Assembly: GCF_003611585.1 (NCBI RefSeq)
Contig: NZ_RAVW01000010.1
Span: 1-52,538, forward strand
Reading direction: 5' to 3'
Source of the DNA: Corallococcus exercitus
GTDB lineage: Bacteria; Myxococcota; Myxococcia; Myxococcales; Myxococcaceae
DNA length: 52,538 nt
Part shown: positions 11,333 to 18,577 of the stretch, in pieces
Layout: each line of letters starts with the position of its first letter
How positions within the stretch are numbered: position 1 is the first letter of the stretch
Position numbers and translations under genes: made by a program
The notes under the pieces: generated by a model
The model's input: only the letters and a program-made list of their open reading frames with translations
What the model was told of the DNA's origin: nothing
Databases searched by the model: none

Positions 11333-11581
11333 TCAGACAGCAGGCCCCGCGATGATGTCCGGCGGTCCCGGACGGTTGGGATCATGCGCGGGTGGGTCCT
11401 GGATGCCCGGCTTCACCTCGGGGTCCTGCAGGGGCGGAGGCGGTTCCCGGCGCCGGGGCTCGCCCGGCGGTGGATCCTTCTCCGGGACGGACGGCCGGGG
11501 CGGTTCGATCTCAGGCGTGGGCTTCGGCTCCGGCTCCTTCACCGGCTTCTCGGGCGGGGTCGTCTGTGGATTCGTCGGCAT
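11333..11581 (-). CDS. Small proline-rich protein
   Basis: Encodes about 82 residues starting MPTNPQTTPPEKPV, made largely of Pro with Glu, Lys, Asp and Arg in a repetitive PxP pattern and no hydrophobic core. It is probably disordered. The start ATG has GGAGG close upstream (short spacing) and lies 70 bases inside the end of the OsmC-family gene in a different frame; a GTG at 11593 is an alternative. Small Pro/Glu/Lys-rich proteins of this type occur in many bacteria without known function. The overlap and biased composition leave some doubt that it is expressed. Confidence 0.55.
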   Translation of the reverse strand: MPTNPQTTPPEKPVKEPEPKPTPEIEPPRPSVPEKDPPPGEPRRREPPPPLQDPEVKPGIQDPPAHDPNRPGPPDIIAGPAV

Positions 11582-12143
11582 GGACCTCCACACTGCGCAC
11601 GCCGTCCTCCCAGGGAACCGCCGCTGCCTCCTCGTCGTCGGCGGGTGCGTGGTTTTCGACAGGTGTCCCGGCGTCCCGGCGGCGGGCGTGGGCCCAGACC
11701 TCCACCACGGGCTCGATGCGCGGGGTGAGCTGGAGCATGGAGCTGGGGAAGCAGCGCGCCGGCAGTTGGGCGAAGAGCTGGCGCACGTGCTCCGCCTCCC
11801 GCGCGCTGGCCACGGCGACGTGCGGCCGGACGATGAGGTCGGTGAAGTGGGCGGCCTGCTCCGGGCTTCCGCTCACCAGCCGGGCCGTCGCGCAGCTCTG
11901 GTAGAAGAGCACTCCCACGCCCGCCTCCCGTGCCCCGTCCAGGAACGCGTGCAGCGTGCGCCCCTCCACCGCGCCCACCAGCAGCGCCTCCGGGTCCCAC
12001 CGCCCATCCCCGGGGCCGCTGTCCTGGCCGTTCAACGGACGACCAATCGGTACGGGGGGCGCATGGTCGCTCGTCAGCACCGCGCCCCTTTCTCCCTGCC
12101 AGTAGAGGCGCGTTTCGTACTCGGTGATGGAAGCGGAGGTCAT
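11511..12143 (-). CDS. OsmC/Ohr-family protein
   Basis: A 210-aa protein with an OsmC-like fold pattern. The N-terminal strand region reads YETRLYWQGERGAVLTS, then WDPEALLVGAVEGRTLHAFL. The first conserved Cys lies in LFYQSCATARLVS, and the second in ARCFPSSMLQLTPRIEPVVEV. In OsmC/Ohr proteins these two cysteines form the active pair that reduces organic hydroperoxides in the cytoplasm, so a peroxidase role is likely. The spacing is slightly longer than usual, and an acidic low-complexity tail of about 50 residues follows the domain. The start ATG has GAGGA about eight bases upstream. It is divergent from the SRPBCC gene. Confidence 0.75.
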   Translation of the reverse strand: MTSASITEYETRLYWQGERGAVLTSDHAPPVPIGRPLNGQDSGPGDGRWDPEALLVGAVEGRTLHAFLDGAREAGVGVLFYQSCATARLVSGSPEQAAHFTDLIVRPHVAVASAREAEHVRQLFAQLPARCFPSSMLQLTPRIEPVVEVWAHARRRDAGTPVENHAPADDEEAAAVPWEDGVRSVEVHADESTDDPAREAGEGAGAEAHA

Positions 12144-12500
12144 CAGGCATGTCCTCGGTAGGGGCCTGTGCAATGCGCTTTCAACACCCATGCCGCGGCA
12201 ATGCTTCTCATCCCTCTGGCACCTGCCCTCGGGTACGAGTCCCCCCAGGTAGGGCGGTGATCGCGGGGCCACACGCGCCCTGGCCCGGGATGCGGCCGCC
12301 CTGCAACAGCCCTTTTGGACGATTTCGCCCCCGCCGTTCCTGCTCCACATCCAGCACCGCAATGCCTGACATGGGGGGACGGCATGGGTGTGATTCGACG
12401 CGGTGGGGAAGGGTGTTCGTTGATTGTATGGCTTTGCGAGGGCTTCCAGGGCCGTACGGCCGCTTGAACCATGTCCATGCAAGAACGAGGTGAGGCACCG
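12144..12500 (+). other. Divergent intergenic region between OsmC and SRPBCC genes
   Basis: About 357 bases separate the divergent starts at 12143 (minus) and 12501 (plus), so promoters for both should lie here. I see no convincing -35/-10 pair, long inverted repeat or RNA structure. Open frames on either strand in this stretch show no domain and no codon bias typical of the neighbours. Confidence 0.4.
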
Positions 12501-12986
12501 ATGGCCGAAGCGTATGCAAGTCAGCTCATCCAGGCCCCCGCGGACGTGGTCTGGGACCGGGTGGGAGGCTTTGACAATCTTCCGCGCTGGCACCCGGGCG
12601 TCGTCTCCAGCGAGCGGGTGACGCGTCCCGAGGCCGGTCCCGGGCCCCTGCGCCGGCTCACCACGCGCGACGGCGAGGTGTACCTGGAGGCGCGGCTGGA
12701 GCACGACCCGCACGCGCGCAGCTATGCGTACACGCTGCTGGAGAGCCCGCTGCCCGTGCGCGACCACCTGGCGAAGCTGCGGGTGACGCCGGTGACGGCG
12801 ACCGGGCAGACCTTCGTGGAGTGGTCCGCGACGTTCAATCTGACGCCCGGCCACGAGGGCGAGGCGGCGGCGCTGTGTCAGTGGATCCGCGAGGAGTTCT
12901 TCGCGCGGGGCCTGCGGGGGCTGGCGCACACCTTCCTGCCGCCTCCGCCCCGGGTGTCGGCGCCGGAGCTGGAGTGGCGGCGCTGA
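12501..12986 (+). CDS. SRPBCC-family (polyketide cyclase-like) protein
   Basis: A 161-aa soluble protein of the START/SRPBCC superfamily. The N-terminus MAEAYASQLIQAPADVVWDRVGGFDNLPRWHP is typical of the PYR/PYL- and MxaD-like group. The hydrophobic pocket strands ERVTRPEAG, YAYTLLESPLPV and TFVEWSATFNL follow, then a long C-terminal helix (EAAALCQWIREEFFARGL). Such proteins bind hydrophobic ligands; the ligand is unknown. I chose the ATG at 12501, with GAGGTGAGG upstream, over the in-frame ATG at 12471, which lacks a good site. It is convergent with the di-haem peroxidase, seven bases away. Confidence 0.8.
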   Translation: MAEAYASQLIQAPADVVWDRVGGFDNLPRWHPGVVSSERVTRPEAGPGPLRRLTTRDGEVYLEARLEHDPHARSYAYTLLESPLPVRDHLAKLRVTPVTATGQTFVEWSATFNLTPGHEGEAAALCQWIREEFFARGLRGLAHTFLPPPPRVSAPELEWRR

Positions 12987-12993
12987 CGGGCGC

Positions 12994-14430
12994 TCACAGC
13001 CGCTGGAGGAAGCGCAACAGGTCCTGCTTCTGCGCCGGGGTGAGGGACTCCGGCGGCCCACCTGGGAACTCGGGCGGGTGCAGCGGCAGGCCCACCGTGG
13101 GGATGCCCGGGAGGATGAAGCGGCTGTAGGTGTCCACCGTGTCCGCGAGCGTGGCGTGGCTGTTGTCGTGGAAGTACGGCGCGGACCGGGCGATGCCGCG
13201 CAGGGAAGGCACGTCGAAGGCCTCGAACTCCGCGGGGTCGCCGCTGATCAGCGCGCGGCCGGGGTCGGTGGAGTACCACTGGGCCGCGAGCGCGGGGCCC
13301 ACGATGGGCGCGCCGTTCTCATCCAGGGCGGGGTTGATGTCATCCGGGTGGCCGCTCGCGGTGACGGGGATGGGGGGCAGGTCGGTGACGGGGTGCTGGC
13401 GCGTGCCGTCCGTGTAGAAGCGGAAGCGGTACTGGGGGAAGTCGACGGACGTGTTGAAGAGGGGCACGACGCCGCGCTGTCCCAGGTAGGTCATGAACGC
13501 GTAGCCGGCGTTGAGGAACTCGCTGTGGGGGCGGGGCACGCGGACGGGTTCGGGCCGGCCGCCGGGCGTGACGGTGTACTGGATGTTGCCGTCGGGTTTG
13601 AGGGCGTAGAAGAGGGCGTCGTGCGTGGCTCGGTTCACGACGCGGTTGCGGGTGCGGTCGCCGTGGCAGGCCTCGCAGGCCAGGTTGTAGACGTCGCGTC
13701 CACGCCGTTCGGAGGCGTCGAGCAGGAGCAGGGCGTCCGGATCCGGGATGGCGCTCAGGGGCCAGCCCTGTTCCAACAGCTCCGACACGAAGCGGGCGCG
13801 GGGGGAGCTGAACACGGTGCGCTCGAACGCGGCGATGCGCTGGAGCACGGGGAGCGGCACGGTCCCGCCCTGGCTGTGGCTGGTGACGGCGCTCTGGGCC
13901 TGGGTGACGAGGTCGGTCTCGCGGCCGTCGAACTGGAAGGGGCCGGAGAAGCCGGTGTCGGCGATGCTCGGCACGGCGCGCCAGACGGACACCTTGCGGT
14001 CCGGGGCGGTGATGACGTTCCCCTGCACGTCGATGACGTCCATGTTCGCGGGAAGGGGGAGCACCACGCGCACCAGTCCCTTCTTGAGGTGCTCGTAGGT
14101 GGGCACGGCGGCGGTGGGGTCATCCGCGTCGATGCGGTTGAACAGCGGATCCGCGGGGTTCCGGGCCCAGAGCGCCTCCACGTGCGCGGGCGTGAGCGCG
14201 GTGTTGTCCGAAAGCACGTGGCACGTCGCGCAGGAGCGCCCGTTGGTGCCGGGAAGGGCCTCCTGGAAGTGTTTCTTGCCGGCGGCCGCCTGCGCTGGGG
14301 ACACCAGCTCCGCCTCGGATGTCGCGAGTTCCCCGGTGGACTCCACGGGCGCGACGGCGTCAGTGCAGCCAGCGAGCCCGGCGAGCACGAAGGCCCCCAC
14401 GGTGCGCGCGATGAGTCGATGCCCTGCCAT
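12994..14430 (-). CDS. Di-haem cytochrome c peroxidase/MauG-family lipoprotein
   Basis: A 478-aa exported protein with a lipobox (AGLAGC, Cys22) and two c-type haem sites, CATCH at 67-71 and CEACH at 252-256. Their spacing fits the CcpA/MauG family. Other family features are GPFQFDGRETDLVTQAQ and the C-terminal SLRGIARSAPYFHDNSHATL, close to the ending of many di-haem peroxidases. It probably resides on the periplasmic face of a membrane and either reduces H2O2 or oxidises a protein substrate. Family peroxidases are often near 320-350 aa, so this is longer. The ATG has a strong GGAGGGGA site; an upstream in-frame start at 14508 lacks one and would disrupt the signal peptide. Confidence 0.88.
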   Translation of the reverse strand: MAGHRLIARTVGAFVLAGLAGCTDAVAPVESTGELATSEAELVSPAQAAAGKKHFQEALPGTNGRSCATCHVLSDNTALTPAHVEALWARNPADPLFNRIDADDPTAAVPTYEHLKKGLVRVVLPLPANMDVIDVQGNVITAPDRKVSVWRAVPSIADTGFSGPFQFDGRETDLVTQAQSAVTSHSQGGTVPLPVLQRIAAFERTVFSSPRARFVSELLEQGWPLSAIPDPDALLLLDASERRGRDVYNLACEACHGDRTRNRVVNRATHDALFYALKPDGNIQYTVTPGGRPEPVRVPRPHSEFLNAGYAFMTYLGQRGVVPLFNTSVDFPQYRFRFYTDGTRQHPVTDLPPIPVTASGHPDDINPALDENGAPIVGPALAAQWYSTDPGRALISGDPAEFEAFDVPSLRGIARSAPYFHDNSHATLADTVDTYSRFILPGIPTVGLPLHPPEFPGGPPESLTPAQKQDLLRFLQRL

Positions 14431-14660
14431 GTGTTCCCCTCCAGTTGGCTGCGATGGCAGGGAAACACCGCGGGCCCCTCTTCGTGTCACCCCGAAGAAG
14501 AGCGCCATGCCCTGGGGTCGGTCTCATCCGTTGCGCGGCGGGCGGTGAGGCCGGGATGCCGTCGAGCAGCGGACGAGGTGCCGCCAGCATCGCGGCTGGG
14601 CGTCGCACGTCCAGGCACATGCTTCCGGGGGCCTGCTGAACCTCACGGCCGGGAGAGCCC

Positions 14661-15098
14661 ATGCCCGTCATCCAATGGCTGGTGTTGTTCCTGCTGTCCT
14701 GCGGCCTTGGATGTGGGGCCGCGATCATCTCCAGCGAGTGCAACCAGTCAGACAGCACCGTCTCATGTTGCCTGAAGCGGCATCCAGGGCAGTACGAGGG
14801 CTGCGGAGCGGACACGCCCGCCCCGAGGATGCTGGGGGCACGCGGAGCCCGCATCGACAGCAAGACACTCTGGAAGCAGGGACGGATCCGTCTCGATGTG
14901 GAGAACCCAGCGCCCGGAGTTCGCCCCGGGCAGCTCCACTTCCAGGACGCGCAGACGGGTGCGAAGTACTTGTACGATCCCGCCTCCAGGAGTTTCGCGA
15001 ACGCTCCCCGCTGGGTAAACGAATTGCTCAAGACGGACGCGAAGTTTGCCTCGTCCGTGGAGAAGGGGCTGTACTACCTGGGAGAGGTGCCACCTTGA
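14661..15098 (+). CDS. Small lipoprotein with polymorphic-toxin-like C-terminal domain
   Basis: A 145-aa exported protein. The signal peptide has lipobox LLSC (Cys14). A Cys-rich linker (SECNQSDSTVSCCLKRHP) leads to a C-terminal domain from about residue 68 beginning IRLDVENPAPGVRPGQLHF, then AKYLYDPASRSF and an amphipathic helical end. Domains with this V-E-N-P-x-P-G-x-R-P-G-Q-x-H-x-Q-D signature occur at the extreme C-terminus of large polymorphic toxins and RHS proteins, where the toxic activity sits. Here it is carried by a lipoprotein leader, as in SitA proteins. Its TGA overlaps the next start (TTGA). GGGAGAG precedes the ATG. A toxin role is inferred; the activity is unknown. Confidence 0.65.
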   Translation: MPVIQWLVLFLLSCGLGCGAAIISSECNQSDSTVSCCLKRHPGQYEGCGADTPAPRMLGARGARIDSKTLWKQGRIRLDVENPAPGVRPGQLHFQDAQTGAKYLYDPASRSFANAPRWVNELLKTDAKFASSVEKGLYYLGEVPP

Positions 15099-15607
15099 GG
15101 ACCAACGCGTTGATGCGGGCCTATCTGCGCAACGCGCGGGTACATGAAGTCATGGCTCGTCCGCTCACGCCCAGGATGCAGGCGCTGCTCGATGAAGGAG
15201 TCGTCGAGGACCATGGCTTCTGGGTGCTTCGGCGCGCGGCGACGAAGAGCGCCCCACTCATTCATCCCGACTTCCAGGACGCGACCGGCTACGAGTGCTT
15301 CGCGAACAAGATCCACGTTGCTGACTTCGTGGGCTCGTTCGAGGAGGACCCGTGGGCCCGCCGGCTGCGCCTCAAGGACCAGGTGGGTTACGGTCTGCGA
15401 CTCGCCTGGGCGTTGCAGCGGGTGCTCCCAGGGGATCGGCGGTTCGTGCTCATCCTCGGATGCAGCAACGCGTGCACCTTGCGCTTTCATCTGGAACGGA
15501 CGGGAGAGCATTGGCTCACGGCGGACCTGGAAGGCTACCGTCGAGATGCCCTCCTGGAGTTGAGCAACCACGATGACCTTCGCGGCTGGGCCGTGCTGCC
15601 CTCCTGA
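15095..15607 (+). CDS. Putative immunity protein partner of the small lipoprotein toxin
   Basis: A 170-aa soluble protein with no signal peptide. I chose the TTG at 15095, which overlaps the toxin stop by four bases (TTGA) and follows GGGAGAGG at good spacing. The ATG at 15113 is the alternative and would remove six residues. Sequence such as TGYECFANKIHVADFVGSF and FVLILGCSNACTLRFHLER suggests a compact mixed alpha/beta fold, but I do not recognise the family. Size, tight coupling and position directly after a toxin-like lipoprotein gene argue for immunity; this is inference. Confidence 0.6.
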   Translation: MRTNALMRAYLRNARVHEVMARPLTPRMQALLDEGVVEDHGFWVLRRAATKSAPLIHPDFQDATGYECFANKIHVADFVGSFEEDPWARRLRLKDQVGYGLRLAWALQRVLPGDRRFVLILGCSNACTLRFHLERTGEHWLTADLEGYRRDALLELSNHDDLRGWAVLPS

Positions 15608-15741
15608 GGCGCCGGCTCTGTTACGCCACAGGGGCCTCGAATGGTTCGACCCGGACGTTTTGCCGCCGTCCCGGCTTGGAACGGTGTGAATCCGCCTTCG
15701 CTCCGGGCACGCTGCCGCTGATACCTGGAGCGAAGGGGACC

Positions 15742-16569
15742 ATGGACATCATCCGCAACGACAAGCAGGGCGCGAAGGTGAAGCTCGAGCGCATCTCCAC
15801 GTCGCCGCCGAAGAAGGCGGACCGGGAAGAGGCGAAGGCGGAGTTCGAGGCGCTGGGCGAGGAACTGTTCGACCTGCAGGACCTGCTGTGGGGCGCGAAG
15901 ATGAACTCCGTCCTCATCGTCCTGCAGGGGCGCGACACCGCTGGCAAGGACGGCACCATCAAGCACGTGGTGGGCAGCCTCAACCCGCGCGGCGTGAGCG
16001 TCACCTCCTTCGGCGTGCCCAGCACCGAGGAGCAGGAGCACGACTTCCTCTGGCGCGTGCACCGCGAGGCTCCGCGCAAGGGCGAGTTCTCCATCTTCAA
16101 TCGCTCGCACTACGAGGACGTCCTCGTGGCGCGGGTGAACAACTTGGTCCCCAAGCCGCTCTGGAAGGCGCGCTATCAGCACATCCGCGACTTCGAGACC
16201 CTGCTCGTGGAGCACGGCACCGTCATCCTCAAGTTCTTCCTCCACATCAGCAAGGAGGAGCAGGAGCAGCGGCTGCTGGCGCGCGAACAGGAGCCGCGCA
16301 AGGCCTGGAAGATCTCGGCGGGCGACTGGGAGGACCGCAAGCACTGGGCGGACTACACGCAGGCCTACGAGGACGTCTTCGCGCAGACGTCCACCGAGCA
16401 GGCGCCCTGGCACCTGGTGCCCTCGGACGCCAAGTGGTACCGCAACCTGGTGGTGGCCCGCGCCGTGGCGGAGGCCCTGCGCCCCTACCGCGAACAGTGG
16501 CAGGAGCGGCTGGACGAGGTCGGCAAGCACAAGAAGGCCGAGCTGCGCGCCTGGCGCAAGAAGCGCTGA
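15742..16569 (+). CDS. Polyphosphate kinase 2 family protein (PPK2)
   Basis: A 275-aa cytoplasmic enzyme of the PPK2 family, which transfers phosphate between polyphosphate and nucleotides. It has Walker A GRDTAGKDG at 63-71, the conserved basic segment NPRGVSVTSFG, the motif FNRSHYEDVLVARV at 119-132, and the lid-like stretch LAREQEPRKAWKIS. The single-domain length fits nucleoside mono- or diphosphate kinases. The exact acceptor (AMP, ADP or GDP) cannot be told. The ATG at 15742 is preceded by GAAGGGGA; upstream in-frame starts have no such site. It appears to be a single-gene unit followed by an inverted repeat. Confidence 0.93.
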   Translation: MDIIRNDKQGAKVKLERISTSPPKKADREEAKAEFEALGEELFDLQDLLWGAKMNSVLIVLQGRDTAGKDGTIKHVVGSLNPRGVSVTSFGVPSTEEQEHDFLWRVHREAPRKGEFSIFNRSHYEDVLVARVNNLVPKPLWKARYQHIRDFETLLVEHGTVILKFFLHISKEEQEQRLLAREQEPRKAWKISAGDWEDRKHWADYTQAYEDVFAQTSTEQAPWHLVPSDAKWYRNLVVARAVAEALRPYREQWQERLDEVGKHKKAELRAWRKKR

Positions 16570-16580
16570 GGCACGGCCTT

Positions 16581-16600
16581 GCGCGTCATGGATGACGCGC
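16581..16600. terminator. Inverted repeat 3' of PPK2, possible terminator
   Basis: A perfect 9-base inverted repeat, GCGCGTCAT-GG-ATGACGCGC, lies 11 bases after the PPK2 stop. As RNA it would form at least a 7-bp GC-rich hairpin with a six-base loop. There is no U-tract, so termination is only suggested; a palindromic protein-binding site is the alternative. Confidence 0.45.
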
Positions 16601-16718
16601 GAGCACACGCCGCGCGTCGTGGGAACCGCTGACCCGGCCGTGACATGGGGATGGGACAACACGGTCGGTCATCCGTCCCGGTGTGTCGCCGGGCGGTCAC
16701 CCCCGGAGCCCTGTCGAC

Positions 16719-17726
16719 ATGGAACGAACCGCGTCGCCGTCGAGCAAGGACCTCATCGCCCGCACGCGCCCCTTCGCGGCCCAGGACACCGCGCGCTCCG
16801 TCGGGGCGCTGCTCTCCACCTACGCCGCGCTCGCGGGCGCGGTGGCGCTGGCGGTGGCCGCGCCCTGGTGGCCCCTGCGCATCGTGGGCGGGCTCATCGA
16901 AGCGCTGGTGCTCATCCGCTGCTTCATCCTCTTCCACGACGCGATGCACGGCGCGCTGCTGCCGAAGTCGCGGTGGGCGAAGGTCCTCTTCCAGGTGCAG
17001 GGGCTGCTCACGCTCACTCCCGCGCGCATCTGGAATGACACGCACAACCACCACCACGCCAACACCGCGCGCATCGCCGCGGACTCGGCGGGCACCTTCG
17101 TCACCTGGACCACGGAGCAGTGGCGCAAGGCCACGGGCGCGCAGCGCCTGGGCTACGTGGTGGAGCGCCACCCGGTGACGTTGATGCTCGGCTACTTCAC
17201 CGCGTTCCTCTACAGCCTGTGCCTCCAGCCGTTCGTGAAGAACCCGAAGCGCTACTGGACCTCCGGGCTCGCGCTGGGCGTGCACGTGGCGCTGTCCGCG
17301 GCCGTCTGGCATTTCCTCGGCCTGGGCGTCTACCTCTGCGCCTTCCTGGGGCCGCTGGTCGTCGCGTACGCGCTGGGCACGTACCTGTTCTACGCGCAGC
17401 ACAACTTCGACGACGTGGCCATCCTGCCGGAGGCCGCGTGGAACCACGCGGACGCGGCGCTGGAGGCCAGCAGCTACATGCGCTTCGGGCCGGTGATGGA
17501 GTGGTTCACGGGCAACATCGGCTACCACCACGTGCACCACCTCAACCCGCGCATCCCGTTCTACCGGCTGCCGGAGGCGATGGCGGCCATCCCGGAGCTC
17601 CAGGGGCCGCACGTCACCACGCTCACGCTGAAGGACATCGTGGGCTGCCTGCGGCTGAACCTGTGGGATCCGTCGCTCAAGCGGATGGTGCGCTACCGCG
17701 ACGCGCGGCTTGTCCACGGCGCCTGA
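16719..17726 (+). CDS. Membrane fatty acid desaturase
   Basis: A 335-aa integral membrane di-iron desaturase/hydroxylase. The three histidine boxes are clear: HDAMH (73-77), HNHHH (109-113) and HHVHH (270-274). Hydrophobic segments sit around residues 35-70 and in three or four stretches between about 150 and 225 (for example TLMLGYFTAFLYSLCLQPF and FLGPLVVAYALGTYLFYAQ). It should introduce a double bond into acyl lipids in the inner membrane. Motif order and spacing match acyl-lipid delta-9/delta-12-like desaturases; regiospecificity is unknown. The start ATG is at 16719 with GGAG ten bases upstream. It is monocistronic and convergent with the ferritin-like gene. Confidence 0.92.
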   Translation: MERTASPSSKDLIARTRPFAAQDTARSVGALLSTYAALAGAVALAVAAPWWPLRIVGGLIEALVLIRCFILFHDAMHGALLPKSRWAKVLFQVQGLLTLTPARIWNDTHNHHHANTARIAADSAGTFVTWTTEQWRKATGAQRLGYVVERHPVTLMLGYFTAFLYSLCLQPFVKNPKRYWTSGLALGVHVALSAAVWHFLGLGVYLCAFLGPLVVAYALGTYLFYAQHNFDDVAILPEAAWNHADAALEASSYMRFGPVMEWFTGNIGYHHVHHLNPRIPFYRLPEAMAAIPELQGPHVTTLTLKDIVGCLRLNLWDPSLKRMVRYRDARLVHGA

Positions 17727-17738
17727 GGACCGCGGCCC

Positions 17739-17761
17739 GGCGGGTCCGTTCGAGACCCGCC
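17739..17761. terminator. Hairpin between convergent genes, likely bidirectional terminator
   Basis: A perfect 8-bp inverted repeat, GGCGGGTC and GACCCGCC with a 7-base loop, lies between the desaturase stop and the stop of the minus-strand ferritin-like gene. There is no U-tract on either side, so strength is uncertain; the position supports termination. Confidence 0.5.
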
Positions 17762-17785
17762 CGAGGAACCCACCGGGCCGGGGTC

Positions 17786-18325
17786 TCAAGGCTCCAGCAG
17801 CACCTGCAGCGCCTTGGCGTGTGCCTCCTCCTCGGTGAGGAGCTCCTCCAGCAGCCGCCCCGTGGTGGGGTCGCGCTCCGCGAAGTAGGGGATCAGCTCG
17901 CGGTACGTCTCGATGGCGACGCGCTCCGCCGCCAGGTTCTCGCGGAGCAGCTCCACCAGCGTCCGCCCCTCTTCGTCCTGGGTGTCACCGCTGGACATGA
18001 GTCCTCCAAGGTTGAAATCCGGCCGGCCGCCCAGCTGCTGGATGCGCTCGGCGAGCCTCAGCGCGTGGTCCTGCTGCTCACGCGCGTGCCGGCCGAACGC
18101 GGCCTTCACCGCCTCCGAACCGGGGCCTGCCGCGCACAAGGCGTGGCGTGTGTAGCGCCGCACGCAGACGACCGTGGTCGCGAGCGCGGCGTTGAGCAGC
18201 GTGAGTCCAATCTTCAGCTCGCCCCCGGCGGTGTCCGTGCGGGCCCCCGCCGCCAGTTGCTCGCGCGCATGGCGGTGGAGCTCCTGGAGGTCGGTGACGA
18301 ACGGCTGCGGACGCGTGTCGGCCAT
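17786..18325 (-). CDS. Ferritin-like domain protein (bacterioferritin/Dps-like)
   Basis: A 179-aa helical protein whose four-helix pattern suits a ferritin-like di-iron fold. Candidate metal ligands are Glu/His pairs on successive helices: the AAFGRHAREQQDHALRLAER helix, the LLRENLAAERVAIETYREL helix and the final LLEELLTEEEAHAKAL helix. The first helix region (LNAALATTVVCVRRYTRHA) resembles bacterioferritin-like proteins. It probably stores or handles iron, or protects against oxidants, in the cytoplasm. The ATG at 18325 has GGAGG seven bases upstream; longer starts reach into the intergenic region. Confidence 0.8.
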   Translation of the reverse strand: MADTRPQPFVTDLQELHRHAREQLAAGARTDTAGGELKIGLTLLNAALATTVVCVRRYTRHALCAAGPGSEAVKAAFGRHAREQQDHALRLAERIQQLGGRPDFNLGGLMSSGDTQDEEGRTLVELLRENLAAERVAIETYRELIPYFAERDPTTGRLLEELLTEEEAHAKALQVLLEP

Positions 18326-18577
18326 GGCGGTGCCTCCGGGCGGCTGGGTGTCGGGAAGCTGGGCGGCCCCGGCCACGCCGCCCATCCCTCCTGCCCCCGC
18401 GTGCCGGGAACACCGCGCCTGTCCGTCCCACCCCGCGGCCCTGGGCTTCCAGTGTCCCCGGAGCCGATTCCCGCCGGCGACGCTTGCTTCCATGCCCTGC
18501 GCGGGCAGGGACGTTGCCCACGAACACCCCTTGCGGCCCCCAGGGCGGAGGAGGGGGTTCGGGGTTAGTCTTCGCCA

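Noticed and set aside
12143-12478. Minus-strand 111-aa frame in the OsmC-SRPBCC intergenic region
   Set aside because: No domain, signal or ribosome-binding site; composition is Pro/Arg/His-rich, as expected of random high-GC frames.
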